From: Limnanthes douglasii subsp. nivea
Lineage: Eukaryota > Streptophyta > Magnoliopsida > Brassicales > Limnanthaceae
Length of the DNA: 64,000 nt
NCBI GenBank assembly: GCA_036936605.1
Contig: JAUPFV010000005.1
Span: 236,001,770-236,065,769 of the forward strand
Direction of reading: 5' to 3'
Shown: in pieces, positions 1-11,803 of the stretch
How the letters are laid out: each line of letters starts with the position of its first letter
Numbering within the stretch: the first letter of the stretch is position 1
Made by a program: the position numbers and the translations under genes
Notes under the pieces: model-generated
What the model was told of the DNA's origin: nothing
The model's database searches: none
Seen by the model: the letters and a program-made list of their open reading frames with translations, nothing else

Positions 1-468
1 GTACAAGTGTCGTATTTGCACGAAAATATGGAAAGTAAGTGATTTTTTCAATTATAAATTTTAATTACATTTACTATATATATATATATATACACGAATA
101 AAATAGATTAATTCTTCCATAAATAACTTCATATTTATTTATATTGTGTTGTTTATCAATTTATATATGTTTTAGTTTGCTTATTGTACTATGAGGTAAA
201 AAATTGCACCGAATAGTGCAACCGCGTCCGTCAATGAAAAGGCTCCCCTCGTTGATGTTCCTCTTGAGGATGACCGACAATTAGATCGAGAGCTATAGTA
301 GTAATACTAATTAAAACAACATTTTAGTTCTTAATAATAGTTTCTACTTTAACAATTTAGCTTGGTAATATATTGATTCTTTTTTTATATTTATGTATGC
401 CTTCTATTAGTAAAAGGTCTCGTGTATGTATCGAAGCTAAGTAAGTGTTGTATTTGCACGAAAAGTTG

Positions 469-512
469 GAAAGTAAGTGATTATTTCAATTATAAAATAA
501 TCACTTACTTTC
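469..512. repeat. Perfect foldback at a repeat junction
   Basis: GAAAGTAAGTGATTATTT is followed after a short AT loop by its exact reverse complement. An identical structure lies at 1950-1993. The left arm is the normal splice-donor region of the short monomer; the right arm is an inverted copy of the same bases, and the 0.9-kb composite block begins directly after it. The hairpin therefore marks the junction where the two sequence types were joined. Confidence 0.9.
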
Positions 513-1949
513 AATTATGAACCCCAATTCATCTTTCAAAGTCCTAATTGCAGCATCCCCATTTTTTTTTAGAAAAATATTTTTTTTAAAAGAAAAGGTT
601 TGTCAAAAAAATAAAAAAAGTATACCATTATTTTTTATTTTTCGATATCTACGAGTAGAGACTTGGTTTGTTTGAGTCGGACACCGAATTTTTTTTGATT
701 TTTTATTTATTTAGTATTTTTAAAATGATTTTTGGAATATTTTTGTAATTTAAAAAAATAAATAAATTATACCATGATTTATAATTTCTTGAGATCTATA
801 AATAGAGACTTGGTTTGTTTGATTCGGACAACAAAATTTTTTAAGTTTTTTTTATTAAGTATTTCCGAAACCATTTTTGGAACATTTTTGTAAGTTAAAA
901 AAATAGAAGATCTATGCATAGAAGATCTAGACGGCGGCCAGAGAGAGGGAGAGGGAGAGAGAGATGAGGATTAGGTTATTTTGGGGACTTATCTCTGATT
1001 CATGGTAGTGGAGGCTGTCATATTGTTTTGCCAAAAGTAACCTATTTTGTTTAGCTAAATTTTTATTTTAATTAAAATTTTATATATGGTCCAACTTAGA
1101 TATGGTTCAATATTTCGGGCCAAATTAAGCCTAAGACTCCTAAGCTCAAGAGAGAGTGCATAGTACAGAACCCATCTTTCTCCAGACCCAATACTGTCTC
1201 TTCTTCAACACATAAAAATTCCCGATTCACGAACCCTATAAAACCGTGAGTTCCAAAACCTACCCTATAAAACTGTGAGTCCCAAAACCTAACCAACGAA
1301 TCTGATCAGTTCCGAGATCCAAACAGACCTAAAAACACTACTAGCTCCGCCATTGGGCACTGTAGTATGTATACCTGTGACTAAGAGTATACTTGTGACT
1401 AAGAGTATAATAATGTAGGGTTGTATACATGTAAGGTTTGTATATCATGATTTCATGGTGTTTATTAGTAAAAGACCCCGTGTATGTACAAGTGTCGTAT
1501 TTGCACGAAAATATGGAAAGTAAGTGATTTTTTCAATTATAAATTTTAATTACATTTACTATATATATATATACACGAATAAAATAGATTAATTCTTCCA
1601 TAAATAACTTCATATTTATTTATATTGTGTTGTTTATCAATTTATATATGTTTTAGTTTGCTTATTGTGCTATGAGGTAAAAAATTGCACCGAATAGTGC
1701 AACCGCGTCCGTCAATGAAAAGGCTCCCCTCGTTGATGTTCCTCTTGAGGATGACCGACAATTAGATCGAGAGCTATAGTAGTAATACTAATTAAAACAA
1801 CATTTTAGTTCTTAATAATAGTTTCTACTTTAACAATTTAGCTTGGTAATATATTGATTCTTTTTTTATATTTATGTATGTCTTCTATTAGTAAAAGGTC
1901 TCGTGTATGTATCGAAGCTAAGTAAGTGTTGTATTTGCACGAAAAGTTG

Positions 1950-1993
1950 GAAAGTAAGTGATTATTTCAATTATAAAATAATCACTTACTTTC
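1950..1993. repeat. Second copy of the junction foldback
   Basis: Same 18-nt stem as at 469-512, in the same position of the second composite unit. This shows that the inversion arose before the long unit was duplicated. Confidence 0.9.
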
Positions 1994-4838
1994 AATTATG
2001 AACCCCAATTCATCTTTCAAAGTCCTAATTGCAGCATCCCTATTTTTTTTTCGAAAAATATTTTTTTTAAAAGAAAAGGTTTGTCAAAAAAATAAAAAAA
2101 GTATACCATTATTTTTTATTTTTCGATATCTACGAGTAGAGACTTGGTTTGTTTGAGTCGGACACCGAATTTTTTTTGATTTTTTATTTATTTAGTAATT
2201 TCAAAATGATTTTTGGAATATTTTTGTAATTTAAAAAAATAAATAAATTATACCATGATTTATAACTTCTTGAGATCTATAAATAGAGACTTGGTTTGTT
2301 TGATTCGGACAACAAAATTTTTTAAGTTTTTTTTATTAAGTATTTCCGAAACCATTTTCGGAACATTTTTGTAAGAAGATCTAGACGGCGGACAGAGAGA
2401 GGGAGAGGGAGAGAGAGATGAGGATTAGGTTATTTTGGTGACTTATCTCTGATTCATGGTAGTGGCGGCTGTCATATTGTTTTGCCAAAAGTAACCTATT
2501 TTGTTTAGCTAAATTTTTATTTTAATTAAAATTTTATATATGGTCCAACTTAGATATGGTTCAATATTTCGGGCCAAATTAAGCCTAAGACTCCTAAGCT
2601 CAAGAGAGAGTGCATAGTACAGAACCCATCTTTCTCCAGACCCAATACTGTCTCTTCTTCAACACATAAAAATTCCCAATTCACGAACCCTATAAAACTG
2701 TGAGTCCCAAAACCTACTCTATAAAACTGTGAGTCCCAAAACCTAACCAACAAATCTGATCAGTTCCCAGATCCAAACAGACCTAAAAACACTACTAGCT
2801 CCGCCATTGGGCAATGTAGTATGTATACCTGTGACTAAGAGTATAAATTATAATAATGTAGGTGAGGGACAAATTGGTCTAGTAGACGGTTAACACTTGA
2901 AGTAGCGTGTATTTGATACACGCTCGCATAGAAAGATGAATTGGGATTCAAAAGATGAACCCCAATTCATATTTCAAAGTCCTAATTGCAGCATCCCCAT
3001 TTTTTTTAGAAAAATGTTTTTTTTAAAAGAAAAGGTTTGTAAAAAAAATAAAAAAAGTATACCATTATTTTTTATTTTTCGATATCTACGAGTAGAGACT
3101 TGGTTTGTTTGAGTCGGACACCGATTTTTTTTTTGATTTTTTATTTATTTAGTATTTTTAAAAAAATAAATAAATTATACCATGATTTATATTTTTCTTG
3201 AGATCTATAAATAGAGACTTGGTTTGTTTGATTCGGACAATAAAATTTTTTAAGTTTTTTTATTAAGTATTTCCGAAACCATTTTTGGAACATTTTTGTA
3301 AGTTAAAAAAATAGAAGATCTATGCATAGAAGATCTAGACGGCGGACAGAGAGAGGGAGAGGGAGAGAGAGATGAGGATTAGGTTATTTTGGGGACTTAT
3401 CTCTGATTCATGGTAGTGGCGGCTGTCATATTGTTTTGCCAAAAGTAACCTATTTTGTTTAGCTAAATTTTTATTTTAATTAAAATTTTATATATGGTCC
3501 AACTTAGATATGGTTCAATATTTCGGGCCAAATTAAGCCTAAGACTCCTAAGCTCAAGAGAGAGTGCATATTACAGAACCCATCTTTCTCCAGACCCAAT
3601 ACTGTCTCTTCTTCAACACATAAAAATTCCCGATTCACGAACCCTATAAAACTGTGAGTCCCAAAACCTACCCTATAAAACTGTGAGTCCCAAAACCTAA
3701 CCAACGAATCTGATCAGTTCCGAGATCCAAACAGACCTAAAAACACTACTAGCTCCGCCATTGGGCACTGTAGTATGTATACCTGTGACTAAGAGTATAC
3801 TTGTGACTAAGAGTATAATAATGTAGGGTTGTATACATGTAAGGTTTGTATATCATGATTTCATGGTGTCTATTGGTAAAAGACCCCTATTAGTAAAAGA
3901 CCTATGTATAGACACTTAGTCAAGTGTCGTATTTGCACGAAAATATGGAAAGTAAGTGATTTTTTCAATTATAAATTTTAATTACATTTACTATATATAT
4001 ATATATATACACACACGAATAAAATAAATTAATTCTTCCATAAATAACTTCATACTTATTTATATTGTGTTGTTCATCAATTTATATATGTTTTAGTTTG
4101 CTTATTGTGCTATGAGGTAAAAAATTGCACCGAATAGTGCAACCGCGTCCGTCAATGAAAAGGCTCCCCTCGTTGATGTTCCTCTTGAGGATGACCGACA
4201 ATTAGATCGAGAGCTATAGTAGTAATACTAATTAAAACAACATTTTAGTTCTTAATAATAGTTTCTACTTTAACAATTTAGCTTGGTAATATATTGATTC
4301 TCTTTTTATATTTATGTATGCCTTCTATTAGTAAAAGGCCCCGTGTATGTATCAACGCTTAGTCAAGTGTCGTATTTGCACGAAAAGTTTGAAAGTAAGT
4401 GATTTTTTTAATTATAAATTTTAATTACATTTACTATATATATATATATACGAATAAAATAGATTAATTCTCCAATAAATAACTTAACATATTTTATATT
4501 GTGTTGTTCTACAATTTATATATGTTTTGGTTTGCTTATTGTGCTATGGGGTAAAAAATATACCGGATAGTGCGACCGCGCCCGTCGATGAGATGTTCCT
4601 CTTCCGACAATCAGATCGAGAGCTATAGTAGTAATACTAATTAAAACAACATTTCAGTTCTTAATAATAGTTTCTACTTTGACAATTTGGCTTGGTAATA
4701 TGTTGTTTCTCTATTTATATTTATGTATGCCTTCTATTAGTAAAAGGCTCCGTGTATATATCGACACTTAGTCAAGTGTCGTATTTGCACGAAAAGTTGA
4801 AAAGTAAGTTATTTTTTCAATTATAAAAAAATCAACAA

Positions 4839-5119
4839 ACTCAACTAATCCACAATATAGATTATATAATAAAAATACATGATTTCTCAAATCTCAACAA
4901 TGAATTAGAAACAAACACAAAACAAAAGATCGATGAATATCTACAAAGCTTCATTATCTAAACATTATTGCTCAATGGTGACATTAGCCTCCCTCGGCTT
5001 TTAAGGACCAATTTCCATTGTGCTGCAGAATGAAAGGACTTGTAATTTTTGTTTGTGAGAAAAAGTGTAAAATTATGAGATAGTGATTACACCATCGGAT
5101 AGGACTTGCCAACATGATC
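4839..5119. repeat. Copy of the array's right flank embedded in the array
   Basis: This stretch (starting ATCAACAAACTCAACTAATC) is nearly identical to 8401-8693, where the array ends. Here it is followed again by monomer sequence (GCGCCCGTCGATGAG). Flank and neighbouring monomers were therefore duplicated together: about 3905-5119 corresponds to about 7498-8693, a higher-order step of roughly 3.6 kb. Confidence 0.88.
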
Positions 5120-5392
5120 ACCGCGCCCGTCGATGAGATGTTCCTCTTGAGGATGATCGACAATCAGATCGAGAGCTATAGTAGTAATACTAATTAAAAA
5201 AACATTTCAGTTCTAAATAATAGTTCTACTTTAACAATTTAGCTTGGTAATATATTGTTTCTCTGTTTATATTTATGTATGCCTTCTATTAGTAAAAGGC
5301 CCGTGTATGTATCCAAGCTTAGTCAAGTGTCGTATTTGCACGAAAAGTTGGAAAGTAAATGATTTTTTCAATTATAAATTTTAATTACATTT

Positions 5393-5395
<3 letters not shown>

Positions 5396-5452
<57 letters not shown>
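5396..5452. repeat. (TA)n microsatellite
   Basis: Uninterrupted TA dinucleotides in the intron-like part of one monomer. The same position holds shorter TA tracts in the other monomers, so the length differences are monomer-specific expansions. Other TA runs lie near 5872-5902, 11485-11514, 54738-54765 and 54849-54885. Confidence 0.97.
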
Positions 5453-5453
<1 letters not shown>

Positions 5454-5867
5454 GCGAATAAAATAGATTAATTCTACAATAAATAACTTCATATTTTTTA
5501 TATTGTGTTGTTCTACAATTTATATATGTTTCTGTTTGCTTATTGTGCTATGGGGTAAAAAAATGCACCTGATAGTGCGGCTGCGGAAGTAGATGAAAAG
5601 GCTCCCCTCGTTGATGTTCCTCTTGAGGATGACCAACAATCAGATCAAGATCTATAGTAGTAATACTAATTAAAACAACATTTCAGTTCTTAATAATAGT
5701 TTCCACTTTAACAATTTAGATTGGTAATATACTGATTCTCTGTTTATATTTATGTATGCCTTCTATTAGTAAAAGGCCTCGTGTATGTATCACGCTTAGT
5801 CAAGTGTCGTATTTACACGAAAAGTTGGAAAGTAAGTGATTTTTCAATTACAAATTTTAATTACATT

Positions 5868-5905
<38 letters not shown>

Positions 5906-6205
5906 GAATAAAATAGATTAATTCTCCAATAAATAACTTTATATTTTTTATATTGTGTTGTTCTGCAATTTATATATGTTTTGGTTTGCTTATTGTGCTA
6001 TGGAGTAAAAAAATGCACCAGATAGTGCGACCGCGCCCGTCGATGAGATGTTCCTCTTGAAGATGATCGACAATCAGATCGAGATCTATAGTAGTATTAC
6101 TAATTAAAACAATATTTTAGTTCTTAATAATAGTTTCCACTTTAACAATTTAGCTTAGTTATATATTGATTCAGCTTTTATATTTATGTATGCATTCTAT
6201 TAGTA

Positions 6206-6516
6206 AAAGGCCCCGTGTATGTATCAACGCTTAGTCAAGTGTCGTATTTGCACGAAACGTTGGAAAGTAAGTGATTTTTTCAATTATAAATTTTAGATAC
6301 ATTTACTATATATACACACGAATAAAATATATTAATTCTCCAATAAATAACTTCATATTTTTTATATTGTGTTGTTCTACAATTTATATATGTTTTGGTT
6401 TGCTTTTTATGCTATGAGGTAAAAAAATGCACCGGAAAGTGCGACCGCGCCCGTCGATAAAATGGCTCCCCTCATTGATATTCCTCTTGAGGATGACCGA
6501 CAATCGAGAGCTATAG
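6206..6516 (+). pseudogene. Two-exon gene relic inside a monomer (representative copy)
   Basis: Exon-like part one (6206-6266) follows an intron-like TTCTATTAG and reads KGPVYVSTLSQVSYLHE up to a GTAAGTG donor. After an intron-like stretch of about 160 bp, part two (from about 6430) reads in one frame through a segment like APLIDIPLEDD. In sister monomers, for example 203-298 and 5565-5657, this second part stays open for 31-32 codons and ends in the same CTA-TAG stop. Most differences between copies in this stretch are substitutions that keep the frame, but several copies carry single-base or 16-bp deletions. I read it as the last two exons of a host gene amplified as a satellite. I do not recognise the gene. 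The acceptor of the second exon is not obvious, so the exon boundary there is uncertain. Confidence 0.5.
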
Positions 6517-8693
6517 TAGTAATAATAATTAAAACAACATTTCAGTTCTTAATTATAGTTTCTACTTTAACAATTTAGCTTGGTAATATATTGTTTCTCT
6601 GTTTATATTTATGTATGACTTCTATTAGTAAAAGGCCCCGTGTATGTATGAACGTTTAGTCAAGTGTCGTATTTGCATGAAAATTTGGAAAGTAAGTGAT
6701 TTTTTCAATTATAAATTTTAGTTATATTTACTATATATATATATATATATACATACAAATAGAATAGATTAATTCTCCAATAAATAACTTTATATTTTTT
6801 ATATTGTGTTGTTCTGCAATTTATATATGTTTTGGTTTGCTTATTGTGTTATGGGGTAAAAAATGCACCGGATAGTGCGACCGCGCCCGTCGATGAGATG
6901 TTCCTCTTGAGGATGACCGACAATCAGATCGAGAGCTATAGTAGTAATACTAATTAAAAAACATTTCATTTTGTAATAATAGTTTCTACTTTAACAATTT
7001 AGCTTGGTAATATATTGTTTCTCGTGTTTATATATGTATGTCTTCTATTAGTAAAAGGTCTCGTGTATGTATCGAAGCTTAGTAAGTGTCGTATTTGCAC
7101 GAAAAGTTGGAAAGTAAGTGATTATTTCAATTATAAATTTTAATTACATTTACTATATATATATATATATACGAGTAAAATAGATTTATTCTCCAATAAA
7201 TAACTTTATATTTTTTATATGTGTTGTTCTACAATTTATATATGTTTTGGTTTGCTTATTGTGCTATGGGGTAAAAAAATGCACCGGATAGTGCCACCGC
7301 GCCCGTCGATAAGATGTTCTTCTTGAGGATGATCGACAATCAGATCGAGAGCTATAGTAGTAATACTAATTAAAACAACATTTCAGTTCTTAATAATAGT
7401 TTCTACTTTAGCAATTTAGCTTGGTAATATATTGTTTCTCTATTTATATTTATGTATGCCTTCTATTAGTAAAAGGCCACGTGTATGTATAATACACGAC
7501 GCTTAGTCAAGTGTCGTATTTGCACGAAAATATGGAAAGTAAGTGATTTTTTCAATTACAAATTTTAATTACATTTAATATATATATATATATATATATA
7601 TACAATTCTTCCATAAATAACTTCATATTTATTTATATTGTGTTGTTCATCAATTTATATATGTTTTGGTTTGCTTATTGTGCTATGAGGTAAAAAATTG
7701 CACCGAATAGTGCGACCGCGTCCGTCAATGAAAAGGCTCCCCTCGTTGATGTTCCTCTTGAGGATGACCGACAATTAGATAGAGAGCTATAGTAGTAATA
7801 CTAATTAAAACAACATTTTAGTTCTTAATAATAGTTTCTACTTTAACAATTTAGCTTGGTAATATATTGATTCTCTTTTTATATTTATGTATGCCTTTTA
7901 TTAGTAAAAGGCCTCGTGTATGTATCAACGCTTAGTCAAGTGTCGTATTTGCACGAAAAGTTTGAAAGTAAGTGATTTTTTTAATTATAAATTTTAATTA
8001 CATTTACTATATATTATATATATACGAATAAAATAGATTAATTCTCCAATAAATAACTTAACATATTTTATATTGTGTTGTTCTGCAATTTATATATGTT
8101 TGGTTTGCTTATTGTGCTATGGGGTAAAAAATACACCGGATAGTGCGACCGCGCCGGTCGATGAGATGTTCCTCTTCCGACAATCAGATCGAGAGCTATA
8201 GTAGTAATACTAATTAAAACAACATTTCAGTTCTTAATAATAGTTTCTACTTTGACAATTTAGCTTGGTAATATGTTGTTTCTCTGTTTATATTTATGTA
8301 TGCCTTCTATTAGTAAAAGGCCCCGTGTATATATCGACGCTTAGTCAAGTGTGGTATTTGCACGAAAAGTTGAAAAGTAAGTTATTTTTTCAATTTTAAA
8401 AAAATCAACAAACTCAACTAATCCACAATATAGATTATATAATAAAAATACATGATTTCTCATATCTCAACAATGAATTAGAAACAAACACAAAACAAAA
8501 GATCGATGAATATCTACAAAGCTTCATTATGTAAACATTGTTGCTCAATGGTGACATCAGCCTCCCTCATCTTTTAAGGACCAATTTCCATTGTGCTGCA
8601 GAATGAAAGGACTTGTAATTTTTGTTTGTGAGAAAAAGTGTAAAATCATGAGATAGTGATTACACCATCGGATAGGACTTGCCAACATGATCA

Positions 8694-9229
8694 CCCATCC
8701 CTTGCTACATCTGAATTTACTAGGCAGTAACCTCTTTTGTTTGGGCAAAGCTAGAAATAATACACATTTTGATAGATCTTATAACACTCGATCCTACACC
8801 CATTTGATATATCTCTCATATAAGTTTGGAAAAATTTACCCCTCTCAGAAACGTAGGTGTAAGAGTATTTTATAAATTTATCACCATTTTTTTTCTCTCT
8901 TTTTCTCTCCCTCTAAAAACCTTTCAAACATCAACTACCACAGAAAATCGAAGCTTGTTTTTTGAAGAATCTGAACTCACAACAACAATATTAAGATAAG
9001 ACATACAAGCCTCCCACTATAGTCTTTTATAGTTTTTGTTGTGTATAAGTGGTAGAAAATAGGGTATTTTGGGTTTGATTTTAAAAGTAGGATTTTTACA
9101 TAATTTTAGGCGCTGTTTTATTAGATTAACGTTGTATTGTTGTTAGCCATATTATGATCTGTGTTTTTGTCTATGATTTTGTTGGAAATAGTGCTATTTA
9201 GATAGAACTAGGATTTTGGATCTCACAGG
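8694..9229. other. AT-rich sequence, no gene seen
   Basis: Unique sequence between array 1 and the plant-mobile-domain region. It includes a pyrimidine-rich run near 8887-8915. Short ORFs on both strands (8557-8748 minus, 8687-8875 plus) show no recognisable family. Confidence 0.6.
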
Positions 9230-9400
9230 TGTTCGTCACACGTTAGTGCTACAAGAACGAATCTCGTCGCACGATCATGCAACCAGGAATGGCTATAGTC
9301 ACTTGCAACTGATGAACCTACCTGGTCGCATGCGACCATGCGATGAACACTGTCGCATGTGATGGTTTAAGTATTATCTTCGCATGCGACGAGAACTCTT
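9230..9400. repeat. Left cluster of GTCGCATGCGAC-like motifs
   Basis: Within about 170 bp there are several short variants around the core TCGCATGCGAC (for example GGTCGCATGCGACC, TGTCGCATGTGA and TTCGCATGCGACG). The local GC content is well above the surroundings. A matching cluster lies at 12380-12680 on the other side of the two plus-strand ORFs. Such short repeated motifs are typical of subterminal regions of CACTA or MULE elements, but I could not find convincing terminal inverted repeats outside the clusters. Confidence 0.6.
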
Positions 9401-9451
9401 TCAATTATTTGTGTGTTTTTGCTAATAGTTCTTACTTTATTTTTTTACACG

Positions 9452-11387
9452 ATGGGTCGTATCAAAATTATAGTGAAAAATCCATTAAAAAAAGATAAAG
9501 CTCGGGCGTGCGAGGCGCGTGCAGCGCGTGAGGTAGACGAAGCTAATGTTTCCCCTGAGCCTGTGGTGGTTGCTCCCATCGAGGGACAATCTGTTTATAG
9601 CTGGACGAAACGACGCCTCCGTCATCGTGCTCCAACTGACCATACCAGCCCCCATGTAACTGGTTTGGGTGCTTCCAGTAGCAGTGGTGCAGGTTTGTTT
9701 TCGCACACACCTGACTTATCTTTCGTTTCGGAGGCACCGGAGGCACGTTACAAAGAAGACTCACCCGACACACCTTGCGCACCCAAGGCCGAGGATCCCG
9801 AGTTCTTGTCGGTGATACCACACGTCCCAGTTCTCTATCCCGATTACGCCCTACACGAGGCATTTAGCGTTTATCACAGAGATCCGAGTTTTAATTCTCT
9901 AACTTTATTGTAGAGTTGACTTATTATTTTAGAAGTCATTTACGTGTTTTATATATATTGCAGGATAGAGTTTCCTTGCGATGCTTCGCTATGTACGATA
10001 GTCTTCATAAATGGGACTTCAAAAATCAGAGCAGGGTACGAGCGAAGGTGATGGAGACTATCTTTTGCCCTCTCGTCGACGGATTCTCTTACTGGCATAC
10101 CAACCTGCATTTGGTTAAGGAATTACTCGAGCGGTGGTTTGAGGAGACTTCTTCATTTCATTCCTCGTTCAGAGAGATAAATGTGACTTTGGATGACGTC
10201 CACGTCATCACTAGACTACCAGTCACAGGTATGCCTTTTGATATTTTATTGTTTGATGATGAGATTGAGCGGAGCCAGAGGTATTATCGCATACTAGGTG
10301 TAGGACCAGCAGATTTGAATAAGAATCTTAGGAATGCTAGTAGCATATATCTTATTTGGCTGTGCAACACATTCACGGGTGACATATATAGTGATAGTAA
10401 GATCACAGATGAAAGAGTAGATCATGCCACCCGTGTGTACATACTATTCTTGTTAGGTACCACCATTTGTGCCAACAAAACCGGCAATAATATTCCCTTA
10501 GATTACCTCAAGTTTATGAACCAGTACCAAGTTATGAATCGGTACAACTAGGGTCAGTTGGTATTGCCGCGACTATATAACGGCCATAGCTAGGGATCGT
10601 TGCATGGTACAGGGGGTATTTGTGGGTTTATGGGACTGCTTGAGGCGTGTATATTTGATCACTTTACGTAGTTTAGAGCTCCACTATTTAGCGATTATCA
10701 TTTATCGTTGCCCCATATGTGCCGACATGAGCCACAAAAGATCGGTGTTTCACATGATGTGCGCAGGGAGTTGAGGCATGCACTATCGACGTGCGCGGAG
10801 TCAGATGTAAGTAGTATTTTTTAATTTTAATGTTATTTTTATTAACTACTATAGTTGTCTAACTTGTTAACTTATTTATTTACAGGTCTTTTTCCTTCCT
10901 TATACGTATATACGGGACGAGCATCCGTTCCAAGATATCAGTTAGGTTGAGTTGATGCTAAAGGCGTTTGACATCGTTGTTTCGTACTACCCCGACTGTG
11001 TCACTCGTCAGCTGGGCCAGATACGTCATCCTGCCTCCAAACAAGCAGGCAAGAAGACAGTTCAGAGATACGTTTGGGATGGTAATTTGTGGCGGGATTG
11101 GGAGTACCATCGTTACACCATTCTTGGAGCGGAATACCACGATGGGGGGAGAAAGAAGTGACGCAATGTACCGGGTTTAGGTGAAGAAGAACCTGTGGTA
11201 TATCATTAATAACTCGGCTTCAGCTGCAAGACCTCAGGTTCAGCCTCAGGGTGGTGCTGACTTTGCAGGATATGATCATACATCATAGTTTGGTCCCTCC
11301 ATACCGATGCTGGAGTACGATGATTTAGTACAAACCACCCTTCAAATGTGTAGGATTGCTGAGCGATATAGAACTGTTGATTTGTAG
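9452..11387 (+). pseudogene. Plant mobile domain (aminotransferase-like, MAIN-type) pseudogene
   Basis: The start at 9452 (MGRIKIIVKN) gives a low-complexity, Pro/Ser-rich N-terminus to about 9905. After a likely intron ending TTGCAG near 9963, the second exon has hallmarks of the plant mobile domain (PF10536 family): ELLERWFEETSSFH followed by INVTLDDVHVITRLPVTG. A third exon begins at 10886 after a GTAAGT-to-TACAG intron (10807-10885) and carries HPFQDIS and a conserved stretch around YVWDGNLWRDW. A final in-frame segment ends at 11385-11387. In-frame stops near 10549, 10590 and 10945 and frame changes near 11150 make it non-functional. Such domains occur both in host genes and inside plant transposons; the flanking motif clusters and the neighbouring MULE fragment favour the transposon form here. 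Confidence 0.8.
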
Positions 11388-11482
11388 ACTTTCTATGTTT
11401 TATTATTATGTTATTTCATTTTTTAGACTTTGTTATTTTAATGTTTAATTTGTAAACCTTTTAAGATCATTATATTTTGAGA

Positions 11483-11518
<36 letters not shown>

Positions 11519-11803
11519 TTTAAATTGCATTTGGATTTTTATTTGAAAACGGTAATTTTTTTCAAAATCGTAGTTAAACGCCAAAATCAACTAGGGTCAA
11601 AATTAATGAATGCCAAAATTAATTCCCTCCAAAATTAACTCCCACCAAAAAAATTTCCCGCCATTTTCACTTCTTGTCAAATAAAACTCCCGCCTAAGAT
11701 GGTATCCCACATTCATTTCCATATAAAAATGAACTAATAAGAAGTCTAACAAGACAAACAACCAAACATTCACAAACCATAAAAAAACACAAAGACATTT
11801 ACA

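Larger units (their letters stand above)
1..3910. repeat. Three composite long units in array 1
   Basis: At the left end of the array the short monomer alternates with an additional block of about 0.9 kb. The block occurs at about 513-1440, 1994-2862 and 2950-3860. It starts at a CCCCAATTCATCTTTCAAAG-like sequence and contains an imperfect internal duplication of about 147 bp (around 646 and 793), a GA-rich stretch near 945-965, and a duplicated CCCTATAAAAC phrase near 1230-1280. Copies one and two are near-identical, differing by a 30-40 bp indel near 900 versus 2370. The third copy is joined to the second without an intervening short monomer, through about 80 bp of sequence not seen elsewhere in the array. 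Confidence 0.9.
1..8693. repeat. Macrosatellite array 1 (about 410-550 bp monomers)
   Basis: A block recognised by the phrase GTCGTATTTGCACGA and close variants recurs near 11, 446, 1496, 1926, 3923, 4368, 4781, 5327, 5804, 6238, 6664, 7085, 7510, 7941 and 8349. From 3923 onward the spacing is mostly 408-477 bp. Each full monomer has the same order: a short exon-like stretch ending at a GTAAGT donor, an AT-rich intron-like stretch with a (TA)n tract, a second exon-like stretch ending in CTATAG, then an AT-rich linker. The array is cut by the left window edge and gives way to unrelated sequence at about 8694. Divergence between monomers is moderate and includes small indels, so this is an old array that has been partly homogenised. 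Confidence 0.93.

Noticed and set aside
9485..9863. Minus-strand ORFs at 9485-9706 and 9543-9863
   Set aside because: Antisense shadows of the mobile-domain N-terminus, produced by its higher GC content.
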